Shown here: positions 8,658 to 19,241 of the stretch, piece after piece | How positions within the stretch are numbered: the stretch's first letter is position 1 | How the letters are laid out: every line of letters begins with the position of its first letter | NCBI RefSeq assembly: GCF_014803895.1 | Contig: NZ_JAAVAU010000010.1 | Location: 15,715-79,714, forward strand | Length of the DNA stretch: 64,000 nt | Source: Lactobacillus sp. | Lineage (GTDB): Bacteria > Bacillota > Bacilli > Lactobacillales > Lactobacillaceae | Direction of reading: 5' to 3' | The notes under the pieces: generated by a model | The model's database searches: none | Told to the model about the DNA's origin: nothing | What the model saw: only the letters and a program-made list of their open reading frames with translations | Program-made: the position numbers and the translations under genes

Positions 8658-9587
8658 CTAGTCGTTAAGTGGTTCTGAATGTATTTTATTTGCTGGTAGT
8701 GGCTTGCCATCTTTATCAAAGTAAGAATTGACATCACGACACCAAATCATCGCAATTGTATGCTGTCCAACGTGCACCCCGACTACTGGTCCAATAATGC
8801 TTGAATAAAAAGTTATCTTTGAAAATTTATCTTTATAGTCAGTTAGCCATTCATTTTCTCTTTCTAAATCATCGGCATGGAAAATAGTAGCTTGGACTGG
8901 ATAAGATAGTCCTTCAGTCAATTTTGCAAAATCATTTTGAATATGGTTGTAAGCACGTTTATATTTTCTTTCTTTAGCAATAGCAGAAATATGACCCTCG
9001 CCTTGAACATCCATCGAGAGAATAGGTGTAATTTTTAGTAAAGTACCTACAAAACTTGCCGCATTAGATAGACGACCCGTACGCTTTAAGTGTTTTAAAT
9101 TATCAACTACAAAACGTACATCAGTGGTGTTACGCAAGTCTTTTAAATCGTGCATAATTAAATCAATATCGGCTCCTGATTGAATTAACTTAGCAGCAAG
9201 TAAGCTAGCATTAGCTTGGCCAGCACAAGTAATCTTACAATCAAAAGGATGGATGTTGATACGTTTTTCTTCATTTGCCACACTTACAACATTACTATAA
9301 AAGCTTGAAAGGCCACTAGAGATAGTAACAACAATTAAATCGGTGTATCCTTCTTCAACATAGCGGTCAACATATTTTTGAACATCACCAATTGAAGGCT
9401 GAGAAGTAGTTGGTAATTCTTCAGAAGTGTTTAATTTTTCATAAAATTCATGAAATCCAATATCAATTAAATCACGATAAGTCTTTTTATTCCAAATAAT
9501 AGGAATAGGAATTACTCCAATATTATATTTTTCGCATTGTTCTTTAGTTAAATATGCTGAGCTATCTGTTAAGACACCAATCTTCAT
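8658..9587 (-). CDS. DegV family fatty-acid-binding protein
   Basis: 309 residues. The N-terminus KIGVLTDSSAYL and the TTSQPS and TISSGLSSFY motifs are the lipid-carboxylate-binding signatures of DegV/FakB proteins. FakB proteins bring fatty acids to the FakA kinase for phospholipid synthesis or act as lipid carriers. GGAGG at 9598-9602 serves the ATG at 9587; a TTG immediately before it (9590) is an alternative. A second, more distant DegV paralogue is at 20432. The lipid specificity and FakA partner cannot be deduced. Confidence 0.88.
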   Translation of the reverse strand: MKIGVLTDSSAYLTKEQCEKYNIGVIPIPIIWNKKTYRDLIDIGFHEFYEKLNTSEELPTTSQPSIGDVQKYVDRYVEEGYTDLIVVTISSGLSSFYSNVVSVANEEKRINIHPFDCKITCAGQANASLLAAKLIQSGADIDLIMHDLKDLRNTTDVRFVVDNLKHLKRTGRLSNAASFVGTLLKITPILSMDVQGEGHISAIAKERKYKRAYNHIQNDFAKLTEGLSYPVQATIFHADDLERENEWLTDYKDKFSKITFYSSIIGPVVGVHVGQHTIAMIWCRDVNSYFDKDGKPLPANKIHSEPLND

Positions 9588-9733
9588 CAATAGAAGGCCT
9601 CCATTTATTAAGTATGTTTTTTTGTATTTATATACATTATATTTTAAAACAAAAACCAGTAATAAAAAACAGTCATCTATATTTTTTGTTATAATGAGAT
9701 GTAAATCAGAAATAAGGTGGGACCTAAATTCTA

Positions 9734-10090
9734 ATGAAAAAACATTTTATCTTTTTAGGCGTACCAGGAGTTATTTATTATTCTTGGTTACTGAGCTTAA
9801 TTTTTGTAGCAGTTGTGTTTGGCTATGAAAAAGACAATTCTTTGAGTCTACCTTGTTTAACTTTAAGTATAATTTTTGTGGTTTGGTTAATTTATACATG
9901 GGTATTTTCTTACTTCAAAGACAAAGAAGGACAGTATTCATTTAAATTGCCCTACCACTCACTTAGTAAGATAGGGAAGCCTCAACTACGTACTTCATGG
10001 AAAATATTCAATTTCTACGAAATAAAAGATAACTATCATAACTACTTAGTAATGTGTATCAAAAGTAATAAGAAAAAGGAGAATATTTAA
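9734..10090 (+). CDS. Small membrane protein of unknown function
   Basis: 118 residues with two predicted membrane segments (about 8-30 and 40-60) and a basic, soluble C-terminal tail. A perfect TATAAT at 9690-9695 lies upstream, without a clear -35 box, and AAGGTGG at 9714-9720 is the likely ribosome site. The stop codon overlaps the fhs ATG by one base, so the two genes are translationally linked. I recognise no family. Confidence 0.6.
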   Translation: MKKHFIFLGVPGVIYYSWLLSLIFVAVVFGYEKDNSLSLPCLTLSIIFVVWLIYTWVFSYFKDKEGQYSFKLPYHSLSKIGKPQLRTSWKIFNFYEIKDNYHNYLVMCIKSNKKKENI

Positions 10091-11763
10091 TGGAATCAGA
10101 TATTAAAATTGCTCAAAGAACCGAAGTTCAACCCATTAATGAAATTGCTGAAAAATTGGATCTTACTAGTCAAGACATTGAATTATATGGCAATGATAAA
10201 GCTAAAATCAAATGGGAGGCTATTAATAAGTTTAGAAGAAATGGAAAGTTAGGTAAGTTAATTTTAGTAACTTCTATTTCTCCTACACCTGCAGGTGAGG
10301 GTAAGTCTACAATTACAATTGGTTTAGGGGATGCAATCAATAATCAACTTCACAAAAACACTTTAATTGCTTTACGTGAACCATCAATGGGACCTGTCTT
10401 TGGTCTTAAAGGTGGCGCTACTGGTGGGGGATATGCACAAATTATTCCAATGGAAGATATCAATTTACACTTCACTGGCGATATGCATGCCTTAACCAGT
10501 GCAATTGATACCTTAGCAGCATTAGTAGATAACTACATTTATCAAGATAATGCCTTAGATATTGATCCCGATAGAATTGTTTTAAAGCGTGGAGTTGACG
10601 TAAATGATCGAACTTTAAGAAAAGTTACAATCGGTCAAGGTTCTCGCATTAACGGAATTGAAAGACAAACTAGTTTTGCAATTACTGTAGCTAATGAATT
10701 AATGGCAATTTTGTGCCTAGCTCAGGACATTAATGATCTTAAGACTAGAATTGGTAACATGCTAGTTGGTTTTACTCGTGGAGGCGATCCTGTCTTTGTT
10801 AAGCAATTGGGATTTGAAGGAGCAATTGCAGCTTTACTATCAAATGCTTTAAAGCCAAATCTAGTCCAAACACTTGAACATACTCCAGCCTTAGTTCATG
10901 GTGGACCATTTGCCAACATTGCTCATGGTGCAAGTTCAATCATTGCATCTAATTTAGCACTTCATTTAAGTGATTACGTATTAACTGAAGCTGGTTTTGG
11001 TGCAGATTTAGGTGGACAGAAATTTATGGATTTTGTTTCTAAACATTTAGAGAAAAAACCAGATGCTGTAGCTGTTGTAGCAACTGTGCGTGCTTTAAAG
11101 TACCAAACTGAAAAGAAGACTGATAATTTAGAACAAGAAAATATTCCAGCCTTAGAAAAGGGATTTGTTAACTTAGATCGTCATATGAAGAATATGGCAA
11201 AATATGGCATCCCTGTAATGGTTGTAATTAATAAATTCGCAACAGATACTCCCGCTGAAATCGCTAAACTAAAAGAACTAGTGGAAAATGAAGGATTTGA
11301 ATGTGAAGTTGTTTCTTACCATGATGAAGGCTCAAAGGGTGGAGTTGAAGCAGCTAAAAAGTTGGTTGCTTTAACTGAAAAAGAAAGTAATTACACTCCA
11401 ATTTATGAAACTGAAGATTCTGTGAAAACAAAAATTGAAAAAATAGCTAAAAATATTTATGGTGCAAATCAAGTAGAATATTCAGAAGCAGCTGAAAAAC
11501 AACTTCAAGAAATTAAAGAATTAGCTAAAGATAAACTTCCAGTGATTATTGCTAAGACCCAGGCTTCATTTACTGATGATAAAAAGCAACTTGGCGCTCC
11601 TAAAGATTTTACTTTACATGTAAAATCTCTTTCACTTAAAAATGGTGCAGGCTTTATTGTTGTGGCAACTGGTTCTATCTTAGATATGCCAGGCTTACCT
11701 AAACATCCTGCTGCCTTAGATATTGATGTCGATAATAACGGAAAGATTTCAGGTTTATTCTAA
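10090..11763 (+). CDS. fhs: Formate-tetrahydrofolate ligase
   Basis: 557 residues, the normal length. It makes 10-formyl-THF from formate, ATP and THF, feeding purine synthesis and initiator tRNA formylation. The P-loop [10 protein letters not shown] (about 65-74) and the conserved [20 protein letters not shown] region are present. AAAAAGGAG precedes the ATG. lspA starts 3 bp after its stop, so it heads a run with lspA, rluD, carA and carB. Confidence 0.96.
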   Translation: MESDIKIAQRTEVQPINEIAEKLDLTSQDIELYGNDKAKIKWEAINKFRRNGKLGKLILVTSISPTPAGEGKSTITIGLGDAINNQLHKNTLIALREPSMGPVFGLKGGATGGGYAQIIPMEDINLHFTGDMHALTSAIDTLAALVDNYIYQDNALDIDPDRIVLKRGVDVNDRTLRKVTIGQGSRINGIERQTSFAITVANELMAILCLAQDINDLKTRIGNMLVGFTRGGDPVFVKQLGFEGAIAALLSNALKPNLVQTLEHTPALVHGGPFANIAHGASSIIASNLALHLSDYVLTEAGFGADLGGQKFMDFVSKHLEKKPDAVAVVATVRALKYQTEKKTDNLEQENIPALEKGFVNLDRHMKNMAKYGIPVMVVINKFATDTPAEIAKLKELVENEGFECEVVSYHDEGSKGGVEAAKKLVALTEKESNYTPIYETEDSVKTKIEKIAKNIYGANQVEYSEAAEKQLQEIKELAKDKLPVIIAKTQASFTDDKKQLGAPKDFTLHVKSLSLKNGAGFIVVATGSILDMPGLPKHPAALDIDVDNNGKISGLF

Positions 11764-11766
11764 AAA

Positions 11767-12246
11767 ATGAAGAAAGCAAAACAAGCACTTTACTTATTGA
11801 TTTCAATAATTATTGTGGCATTAGATCAATGGTTGAAATATTATATACATAATAATTTTGAAATCGGACAAACCAAGACAGTTATTCCAGGAATTCTTTC
11901 ATTTAATTATTTAAGAAATAATGGAGCAGCATGGAATATTTTTTCCGGTCAAATGTGGTTGTTTTATGTGATTACTGTAGTTGCAATTGCAGTAGTTCTC
12001 TACTATCTTTTTAATCCTAAATATAAAAGTAAATTATTTGATACTGGTTTAGCACTAGTTCTAGGTGGAATTATTGGCAACTTTATTGATCGAATTCGAT
12101 TACATTATGTAGTTGATATGTTTCAATTAGACTTTATTAACTTTAATATTTTTAATATTGCTGATAGTGCAATTACCGTCGGAATTATCTTAGTATTCAT
12201 CTATTTGATATTTTTTGAAGATAAAAAGGAACAAACTACATCATGA
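11767..12246 (+). CDS. lspA: Lipoprotein signal peptidase II
   Basis: 159 residues with four membrane segments. It is an aspartic protease that removes the signal peptide of prolipoproteins after lipidation. Conserved features are NNGAAW (51-56), GNFIDR with catalytic D108, and FNIADS with catalytic D133. The coding end overlaps rluD by 4 bp (ATGA). The lspA-rluD pair is a standard Firmicute arrangement. The lipoprotein at 2189 would be a substrate. Confidence 0.95.
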   Translation: MKKAKQALYLLISIIIVALDQWLKYYIHNNFEIGQTKTVIPGILSFNYLRNNGAAWNIFSGQMWLFYVITVVAIAVVLYYLFNPKYKSKLFDTGLALVLGGIIGNFIDRIRLHYVVDMFQLDFINFNIFNIADSAITVGIILVFIYLIFFEDKKEQTTS

Positions 12247-13157
12247 GTAAAAAATATGACTTACTTGTCGAAAATGAGACAGGACGTTTGGATAAATACA
12301 TTTCTGAACAGATTCCTGAGCTTAGCCGTACAAGGGTAAAAGAATTAATCGATGATGGCAAAATTCTAGTTAATAGTAAAAAAGAAAAACCGTCATATAA
12401 AATTTCTCCTCAAGATGAGGTCAATGTCGAAATTCCTAAAAAAGAATCATTAAATTTAGAGCCTGAAGATTTAAATTTAGATATTGTTTATGAAGACAAG
12501 GATGTTATTGTTGTCAATAAACCACAAGGGATGGTAGTTCATCCTGCAGCAGGGCATCCCAATCATACCTTAGTTAATGGTTTGCTTTATCATACTCGTG
12601 ATTTAGCTCAAAGCCCTGAAGGTTTTCGCCCAGGAATTGTTCACCGTATTGATAAAGATACTTCAGGTCTTTTAATGGTGGCTAAAAATGATAAAGCAAG
12701 AGAAAGTTTAGAGCGACAACTTGCGACTAAAACTAATAAGCGTGAATATTTAGCATTAGTACATGGCAATTTTGAAACACAAAGTGGAGTAATTAATGCC
12801 CCAATTGGCAGAAATCCAGTTAATCGGAAGCAGATGGCGATTAATCCAAATGGTAAAGCTGCTATAACACATTTCACAGTTTTAGAGCAATTCAAAGATT
12901 ATAGTTTAGTTAAATGTATACTTGAAACTGGACGTACTCATCAAATTAGAGTTCACATGAAATATATCGGACATCCCTTAGCTGGGGATCCTTTATATGG
13001 ACCAAAAAAGACTTTAAAAGGGAACGGTCAATTTCTACATGCTGAAACACTTGGCTTTGAACAACCAACTACTGGTGAATGGCTAGAATTTTCTTGTCCA
13101 ATTCCATCTATTTTCCAAAGACAGTTAGATAATTTACGACTAAATAAGAAAATGTGA
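12243..13157 (+). CDS. rluD: RluA/RluD family pseudouridine synthase
   Basis: 304 residues: N-terminal S4 RNA-binding domain (about 13-60) and a pseudouridine synthase domain with HRIDKDTSG containing catalytic D137, plus the ETGRTHQIRVH motif. The family isomerises uridines in 23S rRNA; in lspA-linked Firmicute members the site is generally taken as the RluD-type helix 69 uridines. The exact site is inferred from context only. Confidence 0.92.
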   Translation: MSKKYDLLVENETGRLDKYISEQIPELSRTRVKELIDDGKILVNSKKEKPSYKISPQDEVNVEIPKKESLNLEPEDLNLDIVYEDKDVIVVNKPQGMVVHPAAGHPNHTLVNGLLYHTRDLAQSPEGFRPGIVHRIDKDTSGLLMVAKNDKARESLERQLATKTNKREYLALVHGNFETQSGVINAPIGRNPVNRKQMAINPNGKAAITHFTVLEQFKDYSLVKCILETGRTHQIRVHMKYIGHPLAGDPLYGPKKTLKGNGQFLHAETLGFEQPTTGEWLEFSCPIPSIFQRQLDNLRLNKKM

Positions 13158-13163
13158 TTTCTC

Positions 13164-14219
13164 ATGAAAAGATACTTAATTCTGGAAGACGGTACAGCCT
13201 TTAGTGGACATGATTTTGGTGCTGCAACTACTGCCACAGGTGAACTTGCTATTCAGGTTGCAAATTTTGGTTATCAAGAGGCTATCTCTGATCCAGCTAA
13301 TTTTGGTAAAATTTTGACCTTTACCACACCGATGATTGGAGCTAGCGGAATCAGCGCTATTGATTATGAATCCATCAATCCTTCAGTAAAAGGAATTATT
13401 GCTAATGATATTGCATTTCATATTTCTCATAGCAGTAGTTTCCAAGATTTGAACGACTTTTTAAAAGAAAAAAAGATTCCAGGAATTTATGGTGTCGATA
13501 CTCGGGCCCTTGTCCAAAAATTGAAGAACCAACATCGAATCAAAGCATCTATTATGGATACAGATGATGAACATGCATTTGATCAAATTAGGGCCTTAGT
13601 TTTACCTAAAAATAAAACTGCTCAAATTTCAACATCTAATCCATACGCAGCACCTAATATTGGCAAAACAGTTGCAGTTATTGACTTAGGATTAAAGCAC
13701 TCGTTATTACGTGAGCTTTCTTTAAGAAAAATAAATAGTGTCGTTCTGCCATATAATGCTTCTATCTATGATATTATTAACATTCGTGCTGATGGAATAG
13801 TTATTTCAAATGGTCCAGGAAGTGCTAAAGAATTAGCTAAAGATCTTAATCCAATCTTTGATAAATTTTATGGTAAATTACCAATTTTAGTAATTGGACT
13901 AGGTTTTCTAAGTTTAAGTAATTATCTAGACTTCGACTTATTCAATCTACAACCAGCTTATAATGGGAGCAATTTTCCAGTGATTGAACAACAGACTCAT
14001 CGTATCTGGCAAACTGCTATGAATATTAGTCAATTAGTTTTACCGGAAAATATTACAGTCAATTTTTCTGATGTTTATTATGATCTTAAGTCGGATTTAA
14101 TCGCTGGCTATAGAATAAAAAATGATAAATGTATTGCCACAGCTTTTAATCCTGAAGGTTCACCGGGAAATTTTGATGCGGTAAGTATTTATGATCAATT
14201 TTTGCAAATGATGGAGTAA
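13164..14219 (+). CDS. carA: CarA-like protein lacking glutaminase catalytic residues
   Basis: 351 residues, full length and clearly homologous to the small subunit of carbamoyl-phosphate synthase: N-terminal LILEDGT, GYQEAISDP, ESINPSVKG, PGIYGVDTR and ISNGPGS motifs all align. The class I glutaminase site has decayed. The CLGHQ nucleophile motif reads GLGFL (Cys replaced by G245, codon 13896-13898) and the HPEASPG motif reads NPEGSPG (His replaced by N329). Of the Cys-His-Glu triad only the Glu (E331) remains, so glutamine hydrolysis by the normal mechanism should be impossible. There is no stop or frameshift. It is 3 bp upstream of carB. Confidence 0.85.
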   Translation: MKRYLILEDGTAFSGHDFGAATTATGELAIQVANFGYQEAISDPANFGKILTFTTPMIGASGISAIDYESINPSVKGIIANDIAFHISHSSSFQDLNDFLKEKKIPGIYGVDTRALVQKLKNQHRIKASIMDTDDEHAFDQIRALVLPKNKTAQISTSNPYAAPNIGKTVAVIDLGLKHSLLRELSLRKINSVVLPYNASIYDIINIRADGIVISNGPGSAKELAKDLNPIFDKFYGKLPILVIGLGFLSLSNYLDFDLFNLQPAYNGSNFPVIEQQTHRIWQTAMNISQLVLPENITVNFSDVYYDLKSDLIAGYRIKNDKCIATAFNPEGSPGNFDAVSIYDQFLQMME

Positions 14220-14222
14220 ATT

Positions 14223-17200
14223 ATGCCATTACATAGTGAATTTAATAAAGTTTTGATAATCGGTGCTGGACCAACAATTATTGGTGAAGTTTCTGAAATG
14301 GATATTTTGGGTGAACAAGCACTAGAAGCTTTTTTAGAAGAAAATCTTCAGGTGGTTTTGATTAATCCTAATCCGGCTACAGTTCAAACAGACAAACGTA
14401 AAAATTTAAAGGTTTTCCTAGAACCTATGACATTAACTTTTCTAAAACGTATTATTCGTATGGAGAAGCCAGATGCCATTTTTACAGCTTGTGGAGGTAA
14501 ACCTGCCTTAAAATTGACTAAACAATTGCTTGATGACGGTATTTTACAAGATATGAAAATCAAGCTTTTGAGTATTAACCAATTGGCACTAGAGTTGCAA
14601 GACCATACAAAATTTCACGATTTTTTAGAACGCCATGCTATTCCCACTGCTCAGCAATGGTTATTAGATAAAGATGAAGATTTAGAAGGTGATTTTCAAA
14701 AGGTTCATTATCCATTATTGTTGACCAAAAAATTAAAATATCGTCGTGATATTTATCGTTCTTTTACTAATTGGGAAAGTTTAAAAAAATATTTTGAGCA
14801 AGAACGTGAGATGGATCACTTTGACTTTAGAAATTATGTTCTGGATGAGGATCTATCTAATTGGGAAGAAATCATTTTAGATGTTGTTCGAGATAATAAT
14901 GGGAATTTTTGTTTCATCAATAATACCGGAAGTTTAGAACCTGTTAAAATTAATTCAGCAGATTCATTATTAGTTTCGCCAGTAATTACTAGAAACAATA
15001 ATCAAATGCAGCAACTTAGAAACTATATGAAACGGTTGGCTAATGTGTTAAATATTCATGGTTGCTTATCAGTTCATTTTGCTGTTAAGCAAGATGGTGA
15101 AACTTTTAATTTTAAAGTTTTGAGTGCTAAACCTCGTATAACTCATACTAGTTTGATTGCTTATCGGAGTGGGGTATATAGTGTAGGCTATATTACTGCT
15201 AAAATTGCTCTTGGCTATAACCTGAATGAAATTATTGATCCACAATCCGGGTTGAATGCAGCTATTGAGCCTGTAAAGGATGCCTTTAGCGTCCAACTTC
15301 CTTATTGGTCATTTGTTGAATCAGGTTATAATCATTACAAATTAAGTAATAAGCCAACTTCAGGAGGAACTGCATTAGGTATTGGGCGGAGTTTTGAAGC
15401 AGCTTTTATGAAAGCTTTGCAGGCTACAACCAATTTCGCTAATAATTTACGTGTGTTTAAGCAAGAGTATGCAAAAAGTGAAACAGAAATTATTAAAGAT
15501 TTAGAACAACCTTTAGAGAATCATATTATTATCCTAGCTGCTGCAATTGCTAAAAATATTCCTTACACTACACTTCATCAAACTTTACATATTCATCCTG
15601 CATTCTTACAAAAATTTAATCATATGATAATTTTAATGAAGAAGTTACAGGCTGAAACTTTAAGTGAAAACTTATTACTCAAAGCTAAACGTAATGGTTT
15701 CTCTAATAAATTAATTTCTTATCTTGCTAATAAAACTGAGTCTGAAGTTGTAGCTTTATTAAAAGAATGGAAAATAAAACCTAGCTATATTCGTATTGAT
15801 GGTACTGCTGGACTTGAAGAACCTAAAGTTAATGCTGTTTATTCAGCTTATGGTGTAGAAAATGAAATTAAACCTCTTAATAATGACAAAAAGTGTCTAA
15901 TCTTAGGTTTAAAACCTTTTCAGGTCTCATTGACTGGTGAATTTGATTATATGATTTATCATGCAGCCAAGACACTCAAAGAGAATGGTATTAGCCCGGT
16001 TATTATTAGTAATAATCCCGAAAGTATAAGTGCCTCATATAATGTTTGTGATCGGGTATATTTTGAACCCCTAATTTTAGAAAATATTTTAGATGTGGCT
16101 GAAAAAGAAAATATTGAGTATGTAATGACTCAATTTTCTGGTAAACAAATTAATCAATATCGCTCAGAATTGTTAAAGCATGGTTTGAAAATTATTGGCC
16201 AACCAAATATTGGAAAACTTTTGGAAGGAAATGTAACTAATTTAATTTTAAATGCGGGCGTAAATCCTGTTCCAGCCCTTACTACATCTCACCTCGATAA
16301 AATTGATCAATTTGTTGAACAATATGGTTTTCCAGTTTTAATTGGTGGTATTAGCAACACCAAAAAACAAAAATCTGCGGTGGTATTTGATGTACCAGCT
16401 TTAAAAAAGTATATTTCTGAAAATGAATTAGATAAAATGACTATATCTAAATTTATTGAAGGTCATAAATATGAGATTACCGCTATTTCTGATGGTGAAA
16501 ATGTAACTTTACCAGGAATTATTGAGCACTTTGAACAAACTGGATCACATGCATCTGATTCAATTGCAGTTTATCAACCGCAAAATTTAAGTACGACTCA
16601 CCAACGTCTTTTACGAGATGCTGCAGTAAATATTGCTAGTCAAATGCACGTTTGTGGACCGATAAATTTGCATTTTTTGATAGCTAAAGATCAAATTTAT
16701 GTTTTACAGGTTAAAATTTATTCTGGGCATAATGTGGCTTTCTTAAGTAAATCACTTCATCAAGATATTGCCGCTATCACTACTGAAGTTTTATTAGGTA
16801 AAAAATTACCAGAATTAGGTTTAAAGAATGATGTCTGGCCATCTAATTCACTAATTCACGTAAAGATGCCTGTATTTTCATATTTACGCTATCACGGTGA
16901 AAATACTTTTGACTCTTTAATGAAAACGTCGGGTAGTGTAATTGGACGTGCGAAAAGATTACCTTTTGCTTTATACAAGGGGTATGAGGCAAGTGATTTA
17001 ATTATTCCAAGTTATGGAACAGTCTTTATTTCTGTAAAAGATTCCGATAAAAATGCAGCAATAAAAATTGCTGCTCGTTTCCATAGACTAGGCTTTACTT
17101 TACTAGCAACTGAAGGGACGGCTAATATTCTTGCAGAAGAGGGAATTACTACGGGAATTGTTGAAAAAATTCAAAATGGTAACGATAGTCTTTTAGAAAA

Positions 17201-17387
17201 AATAGCACAGCACCGAATTAGTCTAGTTATCAATGTTACTAGCTTATCCGATTCTGCTAGTCAAGATGCAATTATAATAAAGGATCAAGCGTTAAGTACC
17301 CATATTCCTGTATTCTCAAGTCTGCAATCTGCTGATGATATTTTACAAGTTCTAGAAACAATGGCTATGACAACTCAACCTCTATAA
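14223..17387 (+). CDS. carB: CarB-like protein with both ATP-grasp sites degraded
   Basis: 1054 residues, the normal length for the large synthetase subunit. The fold is recognisable in both halves (LIIGAGPTIIG, INPNPATVQTD, EFDY, ISNNPES, SDSIAVYQPQ). Key residues are missing in both ATP-grasp domains. In the first, the metal-binding E-x-N-P-R is S301-A-K303-P-R and the glycine-rich loop is not conserved. In the second, E-x-N-P-R is Q829-V-K-I-Y and the GSGPIRIGQG loop reads GLKPFQVSLT. The C-terminal MGS-like allosteric domain (about 935-1054) is well conserved (LLATEGTA, LVINV). The intact frame with lost active sites suggests a non-catalytic or repurposed protein. Confidence 0.85.
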   Translation: MPLHSEFNKVLIIGAGPTIIGEVSEMDILGEQALEAFLEENLQVVLINPNPATVQTDKRKNLKVFLEPMTLTFLKRIIRMEKPDAIFTACGGKPALKLTKQLLDDGILQDMKIKLLSINQLALELQDHTKFHDFLERHAIPTAQQWLLDKDEDLEGDFQKVHYPLLLTKKLKYRRDIYRSFTNWESLKKYFEQEREMDHFDFRNYVLDEDLSNWEEIILDVVRDNNGNFCFINNTGSLEPVKINSADSLLVSPVITRNNNQMQQLRNYMKRLANVLNIHGCLSVHFAVKQDGETFNFKVLSAKPRITHTSLIAYRSGVYSVGYITAKIALGYNLNEIIDPQSGLNAAIEPVKDAFSVQLPYWSFVESGYNHYKLSNKPTSGGTALGIGRSFEAAFMKALQATTNFANNLRVFKQEYAKSETEIIKDLEQPLENHIIILAAAIAKNIPYTTLHQTLHIHPAFLQKFNHMIILMKKLQAETLSENLLLKAKRNGFSNKLISYLANKTESEVVALLKEWKIKPSYIRIDGTAGLEEPKVNAVYSAYGVENEIKPLNNDKKCLILGLKPFQVSLTGEFDYMIYHAAKTLKENGISPVIISNNPESISASYNVCDRVYFEPLILENILDVAEKENIEYVMTQFSGKQINQYRSELLKHGLKIIGQPNIGKLLEGNVTNLILNAGVNPVPALTTSHLDKIDQFVEQYGFPVLIGGISNTKKQKSAVVFDVPALKKYISENELDKMTISKFIEGHKYEITAISDGENVTLPGIIEHFEQTGSHASDSIAVYQPQNLSTTHQRLLRDAAVNIASQMHVCGPINLHFLIAKDQIYVLQVKIYSGHNVAFLSKSLHQDIAAITTEVLLGKKLPELGLKNDVWPSNSLIHVKMPVFSYLRYHGENTFDSLMKTSGSVIGRAKRLPFALYKGYEASDLIIPSYGTVFISVKDSDKNAAIKIAARFHRLGFTLLATEGTANILAEEGITTGIVEKIQNGNDSLLEKIAQHRISLVINVTSLSDSASQDAIIIKDQALSTHIPVFSSLQSADDILQVLETMAMTTQPL

Positions 17388-17393
17388 GGTGAT

Positions 17394-17424
17394 AAAAAAG
17401 CATCCCATTTGGGATGCTTTTTTT
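17394..17424 (+). terminator. Bidirectional terminator between carB and rqcH
   Basis: Stem AAAAAAGCATCCCA/TGGGATGCTTTTTT lies between convergent genes with T-runs on both strands. Confidence 0.9.
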
Positions 17425-17428
17425 GTAA

Positions 17429-19120
17429 TTAATCTACTCGTTTAGCTAAGATTTCTTTTTCATTTGGTGTTACTTCAATTGAATTTTGCCCAGTATAAAT
17501 TACGAACCCTGGCTTGGCACCATTAGGCTTTTTAATTCGTTTTACTTGAACATAATCAACTGGTACATGTCCTGATTGGCGCCCTTTAGAGTAGTAAGCA
17601 GCAATCTCAGCAGCTTCACGGATATCTTGTTGACTTGGATCAGAATCTTGTAAGATAACATGAGAACCAGGCATATTTTTAACGTGGAACCAATAATCAC
17701 GTTTATCAGCTTTCTTAAGAGTAAGCCAATCATTTTGGTAATTATTTTTGCCTACCCAGACTTTTTTTCCATCAGATAGTTTAAAAGTATTTAAATTTTG
17801 TTCAGTAATTTTTTTCTTACGACGATGAGCTGTTTGCTTCTTAATATAGCCTTGATTCATTAATTCATCGGTAATTGAGTCAATATCTTCAGGTTCAGCA
17901 TTATCGATTGCTGTTTGAATTGAGTCAAAATAGGCCAGATTTTCTTTAGCAATCTTAATTTGTTCATTAATATGCTTAATTGAATTACGAAGTTTTTGAT
18001 AACGTGTAAAATATTTTTGCGCATTCCGAGCAGGAGAGAGTGCGGGATCAAGCTTAATTGGGATTTCCTTATTATTTTCGTAGTAATTAGGTAATATGAT
18101 TTCTTCCATACCAGGCTTAACTTGGTGAAGATAAGTATTAAGTAATTCTCCCTTAACTCGAAATCCTTCTGAATTTTCGGCTTGATCAAGTTGCTTTTGT
18201 AATTTAATAATTTTTTTACTGAGTTTTTTGCGCTCATTAGAAACAACATTTTCAATCTTTTTAGATTTTTGGCGTACCCAATCTTTATTAGCCTGTTCAC
18301 GGTAAAAATCTTCTAAAGCCTGGTTAACATTATCATTTGAACTTACTAAAATTAAGTCTAAGTGATAGGGTAAGTAAATAAAAAAGCGATCCTTGTGTTT
18401 AGGCGTTTGTAAAACATAACCCTTGGGATGGTCAAAATGATCGAAGAAGGTAGTGAACGTATTAAAACTAAAGTCATCTTCCATATATCCCATAAATTCT
18501 CGACGATCATCACCATCTAAGCCATTGAATCGTTTAACAAATTCGCTAGGTTCAGGATAGGTTGCTTTTATTTGATTGAACTTATCTTCTGTTAATGTAA
18601 ACCCATTGATTCCAGGGTTAAGTGGTGGCAATTCATACGGTGCATGTGGCAAAAGTAAACGTGCACGATTTTCATCAGGGTTAATGCGTTTAAGCAAGTC
18701 AATGATTTTACCAGTATTTTGATCATACAAAATCACATTACTGTGGCGCCCCATTAATTCAACAGAAAGTACTAATTGTACTTCATCACCTAATTCATTA
18801 CGATTAGAAAAGTAGAAATTGACAATACGTTCAACTCCAACTTGTTCAATTTTTTGCAAAATAGAGCCGATGAGATACTTCCTTAAAACCATTACAAAAG
18901 TAGGAGCTACATCGGGATTAGCAATAGATTCAGTCGTTAAATAAAAGCGTGGATTTTGTGCATTTGCGGAAACTAGCAACTTCTTATTCTTACGATCTTT
19001 TCTAAAATTTAAAACTAAATCATGTGTAAATGGTTGGTAAATTTTTGTTAATTTTCCTCCAACTAAAGCAGGAGAAAGATTTGTTAATAAACTATGTATA
19101 AATAAGCCATCAAAAGCCAT
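17429..19120 (-). CDS. rqcH: Rqc2 homologue RqcH (NFACT, FbpA family)
   Basis: 563 residues, standard length. NFACT-N domain (about 1-180), helix-hairpin-helix, a long coiled coil (about 270-420) and the NFACT-R domain with the conserved DYWFHVKNMPGSHVIL (about 475-490). RqcH binds obstructed 50S subunits carrying peptidyl-tRNA and adds C-terminal alanine tails that mark the stalled peptide for degradation. Older annotations call it fibronectin-binding protein. AGAGGTGAT precedes the ATG at 19120. Confidence 0.93.
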   Translation of the reverse strand: MAFDGLFIHSLLTNLSPALVGGKLTKIYQPFTHDLVLNFRKDRKNKKLLVSANAQNPRFYLTTESIANPDVAPTFVMVLRKYLIGSILQKIEQVGVERIVNFYFSNRNELGDEVQLVLSVELMGRHSNVILYDQNTGKIIDLLKRINPDENRARLLLPHAPYELPPLNPGINGFTLTEDKFNQIKATYPEPSEFVKRFNGLDGDDRREFMGYMEDDFSFNTFTTFFDHFDHPKGYVLQTPKHKDRFFIYLPYHLDLILVSSNDNVNQALEDFYREQANKDWVRQKSKKIENVVSNERKKLSKKIIKLQKQLDQAENSEGFRVKGELLNTYLHQVKPGMEEIILPNYYENNKEIPIKLDPALSPARNAQKYFTRYQKLRNSIKHINEQIKIAKENLAYFDSIQTAIDNAEPEDIDSITDELMNQGYIKKQTAHRRKKKITEQNLNTFKLSDGKKVWVGKNNYQNDWLTLKKADKRDYWFHVKNMPGSHVILQDSDPSQQDIREAAEIAAYYSKGRQSGHVPVDYVQVKRIKKPNGAKPGFVIYTGQNSIEVTPNEKEILAKRVD

Positions 19121-19241
19121 AAATTATCACCTCTAAAAGTTATCTTTTCTATTATACTATTTTTTGAAAAGTAAGAAAAAAGATAGTGGAATCCCGTATA
19201 AAAATAGTATTTAATAATAATTGTTATTAGGAGGGATAATA

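Noticed and set aside
9622..9828. Forward open frame of 68 codons before the small membrane protein
   Set aside because: It crosses the TATAAT box and ribosome site of the gene at 9734 and shows no protein character.
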